Shown: piece by piece, positions 1-5,145 of the stretch | How the letters are laid out: each line of letters starts with the position of its first letter | Numbering within the stretch: position 1 is the first letter of the stretch | Assembly (NCBI GenBank): GCA_002418295.1 | Contig: DIDU01000012.1 | Location: forward strand, 2,761-8,107 | Length of the DNA: 5,347 nucleotides | Reading direction: 5' to 3' | Source of the DNA: Carnobacterium sp. UBA5792 | GTDB taxonomy: Bacteria; Bacillota; Bacilli; Lactobacillales; Carnobacteriaceae | Notes under the pieces: generated by a model | Database searches by the model: none | Told to the model about the DNA's origin: nothing | Seen by the model: only the letters and a program-made list of their open reading frames with translations | Made by a program: the position numbers and the translations under genes

Positions 1-302
1 GTTGACGAAAAATAATAGCAATTAAGGAGATGAATGATTGGGAAAAAGGTAAAGTATCTTACAAGAACCGGCTTCTATTGATGAAGTTGGGGCAGTAAGG
101 GTGTGTCTCAAAATTGGAGGATACAGTTGAAGCTTTCTTAGCTTCCCAAGCGATAGTTGTATTTTTTATACTACTTAGTGAAAAAAATACAAGCTCGTTA
201 AATGATTTTTAATTGATAGAATAAAAAAATAATTTTTATTAAATAGTGAGCAGTCTTATGCTGGACGTTTAATCTAAAGATGGATAAGCGGAGAGATAAA
301 GA
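1..302. other. AT-rich intergenic region with nested inverted repeats; no supported gene
   Basis: No convincing gene is visible here. Frame 1 ends at 13-15 (VDEK then stop) and frame 2 at 23-25; either could be the tail of a gene to the left, but too few residues are present to tell. Short open stretches at 6-98 (frame 3) and 34-81 match no family I recognise. Seen directly: a small hairpin GAAGCT/AGCTTC (129-134 with 140-145, 5-nt loop), and a longer inverted repeat TTGTATTTTTT (157-167) with AAAAAATACAA (182-192). ATACA at 121-125 could compete for TGTAT at 158-162, so alternative folds are possible. Neither stem is directly followed by a U-tract, so I do not call a terminator. Decayed coding or mobile DNA is possible but not shown. 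Confidence 0.5.
214..222 (+). promoter_or_regulatory. Candidate extended -10 promoter for the NADH dehydrogenase gene
   Basis: TGATAGAAT fits the extended -10 pattern TGnTATAAT with one mismatch in the hexamer (TAGAAT, 217-222). No good -35 hexamer lies 16-18 bases upstream, which is tolerated in extended -10 promoters. Transcription would start near 229 and give a leader of about 100 nt. A weaker alternative is TTCCCA (143-148) with TATACT (167-172), 18-bp spacer. The region is very AT-rich, so chance matches are likely. Confidence 0.35.
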
Positions 303-333
303 ATGTTAATATAGAAAGCGAGAGAAAAAAATG
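286..333 (+). promoter_or_regulatory. Duplicated RBS/start module with three-codon mini-ORF before the NADH dehydrogenase
   Basis: Two similar translation-start modules lie in tandem. The first (286-305) has GGAGAG at 290-295, seven bases before an ATG at 303. It opens only ATG TTA ATA TAG (303-314). The second (316-333) has GCGAGAG at 318-324 and the real ATG at 331. Both share the order AAGCG, AGAGA, A-rich spacer, ATG. The upstream site matches the Shine-Dalgarno consensus slightly better than the one serving the gene. This could be a leader minicistron or a small duplication without function. Confidence 0.35.
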
Positions 334-1536
334 AGTAAAGCAAAAGTGGTTATTTTAGGCGCAGGGTATGCAGGACTTAGAGCATTAAAAAGTCTTCAAA
401 ATAAACGATTGGATGTAGAAATCACATTAGTTAATAAAAATGATTACCATTATGAATCTACTTACCTACATGAAGTAGCTAGTGGAGCACATGAACCTGA
501 AAGAATCACCTATAAAATTATGGATGTTGTAGATACAAAACAAACAACTTTTATTCAAGATACGGTTGTAGTAGTAAATAAAGACGAAAAAACAGTTCAA
601 CTAGAAAAAAACGGTGCTATTCCTTTTGACTATCTGATTTTTGCATTAGGTTTTGAGTCTGAATCATTTGGAATCAAAGGTGTAGACGAATTTGGTCTGC
701 CAATGGTAGATATCCCTACGTCTGTAGCGGTTGACAAACATTTGCGTGAACAATTCGCTAAATATAATGAAACAAAAGATGAAAGTTATTTGAGTGTCGT
801 AGTTTGCGGTGCCGGATTTACAAGTATTGAATATTTAGGAGAATTGACTCTTCAAATGCCAAAACTTGTGAAACAATACAATGTTCCTGCTGATAAGATT
901 CAACTTATCTGTATTGAAGCCATGCCTACATTATTACCAATGTTTGATGCAAAATTATCAGAATATGGAATCAATAAATTAAAAGAACGCGGAGTTAAAT
1001 TCTTAATAGGTACTCCGATCAAAGAGCTGAAAGCAGATTCTGTTATTTATGAAGAAGCAGGAGAATTGAAGTCCGTTAAAGCAAAAACAATTGTTTGGAC
1101 AACGGGCGTACGCGGCAGCAGTATCGTTGCAGCTTCAGGTTTTGAACAAAGACGTAACCGTGTAATGGTAGAAAATGATTTAACAGCTCCTGGTTACCCA
1201 GATATCTTTATCATTGGAGACTGTTCAGCAGTAATGGATAATGCAACAAATCGTCCATATCCGCCAACAGCTCAAATCGCGTTAAAACAAGGGATTGCCG
1301 CTGCTGATAATTTAGAATCAAAATTAAAAGGAACAGCAATCAAACCGTTCACATTCTCTGCTTTAGGTACTGTATGTTCAATCGGAAACACTGAAGCAAT
1401 CGGAGAAGTAATGGGACATAACTTAAAAGGTTATCCAGCTTCTGTAATGAAAAAAGTAATTGGAGACCGTTCGTTAATGCAAACAGGTGGGATGAAGATA
1501 GTCGCTAAAAAAGGACGCTTTGATTTTTACCGTTAA
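331..1536 (+). CDS. ndh: Type II NADH:quinone oxidoreductase (NDH-2)
   Basis: This is a single-subunit flavoenzyme that passes electrons from NADH to membrane quinone without pumping protons, and so regenerates NAD+. At 401 residues it is full length for the family. Visible motifs are the FAD-binding GAGYAG near the N-terminus (residues 10-15), the NADH-binding GAGFTSIE (160-167), WTTGVRG (256-262), the second FAD contact DIFIIGDCSA (291-300), and the quinone-site AQIALKQ (314-320). In the NADH motif the third glycine of GxGxxG is Ser165. The C-terminal part (about 365-385) carries spaced Lys/Arg and hydrophobic residues, consistent with peripheral membrane attachment. There is no signal peptide. 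The ATG at 331 is preceded by a modest GAGAG site. The gene is monocistronic, ending in a strong terminator. In many lactic acid bacteria NDH-2 feeds a menaquinone/cytochrome bd chain, but no partner gene is in view. Family assignment is firm; physiological role is inferred. Confidence 0.95.
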   Translation: MSKAKVVILGAGYAGLRALKSLQNKRLDVEITLVNKNDYHYESTYLHEVASGAHEPERITYKIMDVVDTKQTTFIQDTVVVVNKDEKTVQLEKNGAIPFDYLIFALGFESESFGIKGVDEFGLPMVDIPTSVAVDKHLREQFAKYNETKDESYLSVVVCGAGFTSIEYLGELTLQMPKLVKQYNVPADKIQLICIEAMPTLLPMFDAKLSEYGINKLKERGVKFLIGTPIKELKADSVIYEEAGELKSVKAKTIVWTTGVRGSSIVAASGFEQRRNRVMVENDLTAPGYPDIFIIGDCSAVMDNATNRPYPPTAQIALKQGIAAADNLESKLKGTAIKPFTFSALGTVCSIGNTEAIGEVMGHNLKGYPASVMKKVIGDRSLMQTGGMKIVAKKGRFDFYR

Positions 1537-1569
1537 GCCGTTTAGTTACAAATTTTAAAAAGATAAAAG

Positions 1570-1587
1570 GACTTCCTCAAAGGAGTC
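1570..1587 (+). other. Small bulged hairpin just after the NADH dehydrogenase gene
   Basis: GACT-T-CCT (1570-1577, one bulged T) can pair with AGGAGTC (1581-1587) across a CAA loop. It is not followed by a U-tract, so it is not a terminator by itself. It lies 10 nt upstream of the strong terminator and could protect the 3' end or be incidental. Confidence 0.3.
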
Positions 1588-1596
1588 GCTTATAAT

Positions 1597-1652
1597 AAAA
1601 AAACGTAGAAAGCTACCGAAAAATTATTTTGGTAGCTTTCTACGTTTTTTTT
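1597..1652. terminator. Strong bidirectional intrinsic terminator
   Basis: The stem CGTAGAAAGCTACC (1604-1617) pairs perfectly with GGTAGCTTTCTACG (1631-1644), 14 bp, around a 13-nt AT-rich loop that can partly pair further (AAAA/TTTT). Seven A residues (1597-1603) precede the stem and eight T residues (1645-1652) follow it, so both strands give a GC-containing hairpin plus U-tract. It lies between convergent genes: NDH-2 on the plus strand, ending 60 nt upstream, and the thioesterase on the minus strand, whose stop is 155 nt away on the other side. Confidence 0.95.
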
Positions 1653-1806
1653 ATTGGTCTTGATTATTGGGCCAATTGTCTTGTGCTTCTGGGCGAACCA
1701 TCATTAAAAAAAGTGAGTTTGTCTATCAGGCGGTATGATTGGCCAAAAAGTGCGTTGAGAATGTGTTTGATCCGATTTACCGAAACAGCTTTTTTCGCTT
1801 TCAGAA

Positions 1807-2247
1807 TTAATTGATTTCAATCTCTTTACCGATTAGCCGTTCAAACAAATCATAAATGGTTTTATTGACTTTTTTTAAAGAAACAGGACGATAGTTGCTA
1901 TTTAAAAAGCAATGATCGCTTTTTCCAACAGCTCGCAACGTTCCTGAAACTTTATCGGTAATCTGGTAAGAAATAGTCATTTTTATGCCGTTAAAAGACT
2001 CGATGACAGGAAGAATATAAACAGTTTGATTGTAGCGGACCATTGATTTATATTCACACGCAATGCCCAACACAGGAATGATAATGCCGGCCTCTTCCAT
2101 TTGATCATAACCAAATCCGATAGAATCCAATAAGTTTGTACGTGATTCTTCAAACCAACGTATGTAATTAGAATGATGGATAATACCCATTTGATCAGTT
2201 TCATAATAATGGGCTTTGTGTTCATATTGACTTAAATTAGGGTTCAT
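1807..2247 (-). CDS. Hotdog-fold acyl-CoA thioesterase (4HBT / YbgC-FadM type)
   Basis: The predicted enzyme hydrolyses acyl-CoA (or acyl-ACP) thioesters in the cytoplasm. The N-terminal signature YYETDQMGIIHHSNYIRWFE (residues 14-33) is the hallmark of the 4-hydroxybenzoyl-CoA thioesterase/YbgC group: Asp18 aligns with the catalytic aspartate, followed by the His-His-Ser-Asn-Tyr segment on the hotdog helix. At 146 residues it is normal for one hotdog domain, which acts as a dimer or tetramer. There is no signal peptide or membrane segment. The ATG is supported by GAGGA on the minus strand (2258-2254), six bases before the start. It lies 60 nt downstream of the cysteine-hydrolase gene on the same strand with no clear terminator between, so co-transcription is likely. 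The substrate cannot be read from the sequence; short or aromatic acyl-CoA, or FadM-like long-chain acyl-CoA, are all possible. Confidence 0.9.
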   Translation of the reverse strand: MNPNLSQYEHKAHYYETDQMGIIHHSNYIRWFEESRTNLLDSIGFGYDQMEEAGIIIPVLGIACEYKSMVRYNQTVYILPVIESFNGIKMTISYQITDKVSGTLRAVGKSDHCFLNSNYRPVSLKKVNKTIYDLFERLIGKEIEIN

Positions 2248-2288
2248 CGCAATTCCTCACTTTCTATCTATTAAGTTTAAAATAGCGT

Positions 2289-2306
2289 TGTATTAAAAGC
2301 AATACA
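2289..2306 (-). other. Small inverted repeat between the two minus-strand genes
   Basis: TGTATT (2289-2294) and AATACA (2301-2306) form a 6-bp arm around six bases, starting one base past the stop codon of the upstream gene. There is no U-tract, so it does not look like a terminator; it may be a minor RNA-stability element or chance. The minus-strand hexamers TTGCTT and TAAACT here, 17 bp apart, are too weak to call a second promoter for the thioesterase. Confidence 0.25.
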
Positions 2307-2307
2307 T

Positions 2308-2868
2308 TTACCCTTCTGATAATGCCAGAAAGTCGGCTTCGGTCTGTTGAGTAGCAGTTAAATACCCGTATAAAGACCCTGTATAAATCGATTCAAAAAT
2401 AGGAAGAACTTCTAAATCTTGCGGAGTAATAAAATGAAATTCTTTTTGAAACTCATGAATGGTACTTTCAGCCAATAAAGTAGCAACAAATTGGGAACAG
2501 AAAAAAGCATCATGGCGTTTAAAATCAATTTTAAGAGCCAAAGTTACTAAACCAATAAGATTGTAACGATACATATTCTTTGTTTGCTCATAATACTGGA
2601 TCAAGTCAGATAGTAATTTGAATTGTACGGGGGTGACCTCACAAGTAAGAATGTTACATTGTGCCCGCAAAAAATAATCTCGTGTCAAATCTTCTTGAAT
2701 GAAACCGGCAACAAAGGGGTTTCTAGGCTGCTTGCGGCCAAAACTGTAAATATCTACTAGAGTCGGATCTAAAGCGATTGAAGCATGGTTATATTCAGCT
2801 TTAGTGTAGAATTTAATGGTTTTGGAAAACAAGGTATTTGTATCCGATAAAACTAAATAAATTTTCAT
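2308..2868 (-). CDS. Putative permuted NlpC/P60-like (YiiX/LRAT-type) cysteine hydrolase
   Basis: This 186-residue cytoplasmic-looking protein has the order of motifs typical of circularly permuted papain-like amidases (NlpC/P60 superfamily, YiiX/YycO/LRAT-related), with the catalytic His before the Cys. The N-terminal strand IYLVLSD is followed by a helix and YNHASIALD (residues 26-34, His28), as in the 'sHv/aI' motif of the family. Then FFCSQFVATLL (122-132) places Cys124 at the start of a helix, and ITPQDL (147-152) resembles the conserved Pro-x-Asp-Leu turn after it. Known relatives cleave or transfer amide or ester bonds on peptides or lipids. There is no signal peptide, lipobox or membrane segment, which argues against a secreted wall hydrolase. 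The minus-strand SD AGAAGG (2882-2877) lies eight bases before the ATG. It is probably first in an operon with the thioesterase. The fold call is by motif recognition only, and the substrate is unknown. Confidence 0.68.
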   Translation of the reverse strand: MKIYLVLSDTNTLFSKTIKFYTKAEYNHASIALDPTLVDIYSFGRKQPRNPFVAGFIQEDLTRDYFLRAQCNILTCEVTPVQFKLLSDLIQYYEQTKNMYRYNLIGLVTLALKIDFKRHDAFFCSQFVATLLAESTIHEFQKEFHFITPQDLEVLPIFESIYTGSLYGYLTATQQTEADFLALSEG

Positions 2869-2943
2869 TAAACTAACCTTCTTTTTATAGTTTCGCGATT
2901 TTTTTCAGATGAAATCATCTTCTGAAGTCTTGCTTTAGTATAC

Positions 2944-2952
2944 ACTATATCA
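2944..2952 (-). promoter_or_regulatory. Candidate extended -10 promoter for the cysteine-hydrolase/thioesterase operon
   Basis: Read on the minus strand, 2952-2944 is TGATATAGT, an extended -10 (TGn plus TATAGT, one mismatch to TATAAT). A second -10-like hexamer TATACT follows at 2942-2937. No convincing -35 is present at the right distance for either. The leader would be about 70 nt and would include the bulged inverted repeat at 2904-2926. Confidence 0.38.
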
Positions 2953-3055
2953 AAATTTTTACTATAGTTCTTTAGGCTGACAAGTGCAGTTTAAAAAGGT
3001 GGGAAGCTTCTGGAAACAAAGGGTTTATAAGAAAACTAACTTTATTTTATGCGAA

Positions 3056-3077
3056 TTTATACATTAAAATGTATAAA
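3056..3077. promoter_or_regulatory. Operator-like 22-bp palindrome upstream of the GT8 genes
   Basis: TTTATACATT (3056-3065) and AATGTATAAA (3068-3077) are exact reverse complements, ten bases each, separated by AA. The site ends 26 bp before the candidate -35 of the GT8 promoter and lies about 100 bp from the opposite promoter. The symmetry and size suit a dimeric helix-turn-helix protein. The element is AT-only apart from one C/G pair, so it could also be chance or a small RNA hairpin. No regulator for it is identified. Confidence 0.5.
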
Positions 3078-3103
3078 AATATAAGTTAAGCAAGGGTTAT
3101 TAT

Positions 3104-3130
3104 TTGCAATAAATAAAAAAAAGATATAAT
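3104..3130 (+). promoter_or_regulatory. Candidate sigma-A promoter for the GT8 genes
   Basis: A perfect TATAAT (3125-3130) follows TTGCAA (3104-3109, four of six match to TTGACA) with a spacer of 15 bp, shorter than the usual 17. Transcription would start near 3137, leaving about 65 nt of leader before the ATG at 3203. The short spacer suggests a weak or activator-assisted promoter. Confidence 0.5.
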
Positions 3131-3202
3131 ATTGAATGTAGAACCGAAGTTTTAATTAGATTGCCATCTGATTTTAATCTTTGAAGGAAAGGAAGGTTGG
3201 AA

Positions 3203-4072
3203 ATGCAAGCTAAAAAAATAATTCCAATTGTGAGTGCTGCAGATAATAATTATGCACCTTATCTAAGTGTTATGATGATGACATTGCTTGAACACTTAGC
3301 CAAAGATGTTGAAATTACTTTCTATATTATTGATGATCAAATTTCAGCAGACAGCAAAGAAAAATTAAACCAAGTTGTTTCCAATCAACCGGCTACTATT
3401 AGCTATTTAGAAGTTGATTCGAACTTGTATGCAGATGTGCTAGAGAGTGATCACATTACACAAACTGCTTATTATCGTATCTCATTACCTGATTTACTCG
3501 CAGATAAAGACTATGAAAAAGTACTTTATATCGACTGTGATGTATTAGTATTAGATGATGTTTCTAAATTGTATGATACTGATATTGGCGAAAAAGTTAT
3601 AGGTGCTGTTATTGACCCGGGACAAGCGCTCGTTTTAGGGCGGTTGGGAGTCGAAACAGATGATTACTACTTTAACTCTGGCTTGATGTTGATCAATTTA
3701 GCTAATTGGCGAAAAGCCAACATCACAGAAAAAACACTAGCATTTTTAGAAGAGGAAGAAGATAAAATTATTTATCAAGATCAAGATGCATTAAATGCTA
3801 TTGTTTACGAAAAATGGTTTCCGCTTCATCCTAAATGGAACCTGCAAACTTCTTTATTATTTGAAAGACATCAACCGCCAACAGAACACTATAAAAAGTG
3901 GTACAAAGAAGCGATACAAAATCCCTCAATCATCCATTTCACTGGTCACGACAAACCCTGGAACTCTGACGAATATCACCCTTATACCGAACTTTATTTA
4001 AAAGAATTGGCTAAATCGCCTTTCCAATCAACGAAAAAGAAAATTGAAAAAGAGAAACTAAACAATCTATAA
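3203..4072 (+). CDS. Family 8 glycosyltransferase (first of a tandem pair)
   Basis: GT8 enzymes are retaining, Mn2+-dependent transferases that move a hexose (usually Glc or Gal) from a UDP-sugar to an acceptor. Residues numbered from the ATG at 3203 (289 aa) show the Rossmann-like N-terminus IVSAADNNYAPYLSV, the TAYYRISLPDLL segment with Arg92, the DxD metal site YIDCD (Asp111, Asp113), FNSG (157-160), QDQDALN (192-198) and HFTGHDKPW (245-253). By analogy with LgtC, His245 is the third metal ligand. The tail is basic (STKKKIEKEKLNNL), which may aid membrane association. There is no signal peptide or transmembrane segment. I chose the ATG at 3203 because GGAAGG (3191-3196) lies six bases upstream; an in-frame TTG at 3197 abuts that site and would add only two residues. 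The next gene is a paralogue. The acceptor is unknown; teichoic acid, glycolipid, polysaccharide or glycoprotein are all possible. Confidence 0.92.
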   Translation: MQAKKIIPIVSAADNNYAPYLSVMMMTLLEHLAKDVEITFYIIDDQISADSKEKLNQVVSNQPATISYLEVDSNLYADVLESDHITQTAYYRISLPDLLADKDYEKVLYIDCDVLVLDDVSKLYDTDIGEKVIGAVIDPGQALVLGRLGVETDDYYFNSGLMLINLANWRKANITEKTLAFLEEEEDKIIYQDQDALNAIVYEKWFPLHPKWNLQTSLLFERHQPPTEHYKKWYKEAIQNPSIIHFTGHDKPWNSDEYHPYTELYLKELAKSPFQSTKKKIEKEKLNNL

Positions 4073-4087
4073 AAAATCGTTTTTTTT

Positions 4088-4127
4088 AGCTTAAAAAAAG
4101 TCTAATTTACAGACTTTTCTTTAAGTT
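4088..4127 (+). terminator. Hairpin between the GT8 genes: possible terminator or attenuator
   Basis: TTAAAAAAAGTCT (4091-4103) pairs with AGACTTTTCTTTAA (4111-4124) through one bulged C; outer bases A-G-C (4088-4090) can add two pairs and a wobble with 4125-4127. The U-rich stretch is the 3' arm of the stem, so it may act as a moderate terminator that limits, rather than stops, expression of the second GT8. TCGTTTT (4077-4083) can alternatively pair with AAAACGA (4142-4148), enclosing the hairpin. Confidence 0.6.
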
Positions 4128-4144
4128 ACCCTAAATACCCTAAA
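4127..4144 (+). repeat. Perfect tandem 9-mer repeat (TACCCTAAA x2)
   Basis: TACCCTAAA occurs at 4127-4135 and again, exactly adjacent, at 4136-4144, between the hairpin and the second GT8 gene. It could be a replication-slippage duplication or a pair of binding half-sites spaced by nine bases. No function can be assigned. Confidence 0.8.
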
Positions 4145-4193
4145 ACGAAACTGAGAGAATGAAAGTTCTGATTTATTGAAGGAGGAAATAGTT

Positions 4194-5048
4194 ATGTTTG
4201 ATTCTAAAAATATTACAATTGTATCATCGAGTAACGAAGCTTTTGTTCCCCATTTAGCTACACTGTTTCTTTCGCTACTGGAAACTAAAAGACCAGATAC
4301 TGTTTTACATTTTTATGTAATTGATGATAAAATTTCATTAAACTCAAAGATGTTATTAAACCGTACCGTAAATAAATACAACGCTCGTATCAGTTACTTA
4401 ACAATAGACGAATCCGAATTTAAAAATGTGGTTGAAAGTGACCGAATCCCTAGAACAGCTTATTACCGGATTTCGATCCCAAATCTTTTAAAAGACTTGG
4501 ATCGTGCCATTTATCTGGATTGCGACATGATTTGTATAGAAGACATTCAAACCATCTGGGAAGTAGACTTAGGAGATAATCTATTAGCAGCTGTGGAAGA
4601 TGCTGGATTTCACGATCGTCTGAATTTAATGGGAATTGATTCTAAATCAGACCGCTATTTCAATTCAGGAATGATGGTCATGGATTTGAAGAAATGGCGT
4701 GAAGAGAAAATTACAGAACAAGCCTTTGACTTTATCGATAAAAATCCAGAATTATTGCGTTTCCATGATCAAGATACCTTAAATGCTATTTTGCATGATC
4801 GGTGGTTGGAATTGCATCCGCGTTGGAATGCCCAAACGTATATGATGTTAGAAGAAAAAGAACACCCGACAAAATCAGGACAATTGAAATGGGAAGAAGC
4901 ACAACATGACCCGGCTATTATCCACTTTTGTGGGCATGAAAAACCGTGGCATGAAAATTCCATTCATCCTTACCGCGAAACGTATTTCGAATTGCGGAAT
5001 AAAACCACTTTTCCAATGGCTTCGCCGACCACAGTCAAGAAAAGCTAG
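4194..5048 (+). CDS. Family 8 glycosyltransferase (second of a tandem pair)
   Basis: This is a paralogue of the gene upstream (roughly 40% identical by eye over the whole length), with the same GT8 fold and chemistry expected. Numbered from the ATG at 4194 (284 aa), it shows TIVSSSNEAFVPHLATL, TAYYRISIPNLL (Arg92), the DxD site YLDCD (Asp109, Asp111), FNSG (156-159), HDQDTLNA (191-198) and HFCGHEKPW (244-252, His244 as likely metal ligand). All catalytic motifs are intact, so it is probably active. It differs from its neighbour at about 137-153 and 219-235 and in a shorter C-terminal tail (ASPTTVKKS), places where acceptor choice is expected to differ. The start is ATG 4194: AAGGAGGA (4179-4186) is seven bases upstream, whereas the in-frame TTG at 4176 overlaps that site and cannot use it. 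No clear own promoter is seen, so it probably depends on read-through past the hairpin. Confidence 0.92.
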   Translation: MFDSKNITIVSSSNEAFVPHLATLFLSLLETKRPDTVLHFYVIDDKISLNSKMLLNRTVNKYNARISYLTIDESEFKNVVESDRIPRTAYYRISIPNLLKDLDRAIYLDCDMICIEDIQTIWEVDLGDNLLAAVEDAGFHDRLNLMGIDSKSDRYFNSGMMVMDLKKWREEKITEQAFDFIDKNPELLRFHDQDTLNAILHDRWLELHPRWNAQTYMMLEEKEHPTKSGQLKWEEAQHDPAIIHFCGHEKPWHENSIHPYRETYFELRNKTTFPMASPTTVKKS

Positions 5049-5076
5049 ACGAATTGCAACTGCAATAAGTTCATAC

Positions 5077-5116
5077 AAAAAGGTATCTCTTCAAATTTGA
5101 GAAGAGATACCTTTTT
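5077..5116. terminator. Strong bidirectional intrinsic terminator
   Basis: AAAAAGGTATCTCTTC (5077-5092) pairs perfectly with GAAGAGATACCTTTTT (5101-5116), a 16-bp stem around an eight-base loop. The A-run on the left and T-run on the right provide U-tracts on both strands. It begins 28 nt after the second GT8 gene and lies 29 nt beyond the stop of the minus-strand AraC gene, so it can serve both convergent units. Confidence 0.95.
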
Positions 5117-5145
5117 GGATTTTTCTTTTGTCGATTGGTACGAAT

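Larger units (their letters stand above)
2869..3202. promoter_or_regulatory. Divergent intergenic control region
   Basis: About 330 bp separate the divergent starts of the cysteine-hydrolase gene (minus) and the first GT8 gene (plus). No convincing gene lies here; a GTG-initiated 28-residue open frame (2984-3070) has no real SD. The region holds candidate promoters for both directions, the palindrome at 3056-3077, and a bulged inverted repeat in the hydrolase leader: TTCAG/CTGAA and ATGA/TCAT parts within 2904-2926. There is also an 8-bp palindrome ACTATAGT at 2961-2968. A smaller GAAGCTTC palindrome (3003-3010) is likely chance. Confidence 0.7.

Noticed and set aside
34..81. 15-codon ORF with AAGGAG four bases upstream
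   Set aside because: The SD is good but the spacing is short, the peptide is unrecognised, and nothing else supports translation; kept only as a note in the left-edge region.
99..115. Insertion-sequence end (GTGTGTCTC near 101-109)
   Set aside because: No matching inverted end, target duplication or transposase is present in the window.
1629..1814. 61-codon open frame on the plus strand
   Set aside because: It begins inside the terminator hairpin, has no ribosome binding site, and runs over the antisense end of the thioesterase; the translation resembles no family.
1983..2225. 80-codon minus-strand open frame
   Set aside because: It is wholly inside the thioesterase gene in another frame, and the thioesterase frame carries clear hotdog motifs.
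2984..3070. 28-codon GTG-initiated open frame in the divergent intergenic region
   Set aside because: It has only a weak TTAGG upstream, no recognisable peptide features, and overlaps the palindrome.
3197..3202. TTG start for the first GT8 gene
   Set aside because: The TTG directly abuts the best SD (GGAAGG 3191-3196), while ATG 3203 has ideal spacing from it.
3795..4001. 68-codon plus-strand open frame
   Set aside because: It is inside the first GT8 gene, whose own frame has the HxxGxxKPW motif here.
4127..4144. Telomere-like or CRISPR-like repeat (TACCCTAAA twice)
   Set aside because: There are only two adjacent copies with no spacers; resemblance to telomeric CCCTAA is coincidental in this bacterial setting.
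4176..4193. TTG start for the second GT8 gene
   Set aside because: The TTG lies before and overlaps the AAGGAGGA ribosome binding site that serves ATG 4194, and the added residues (MKEEIV) are just the translated SD.
4769..5100. Overlapping open frames on both strands at the end of the second GT8 gene (4769-4963 minus, 4875-5078 minus, 4906-5100 plus)
   Set aside because: All overlap the conserved GT8 C-terminal region or the terminator, lack ribosome binding sites, and have unlikely composition.
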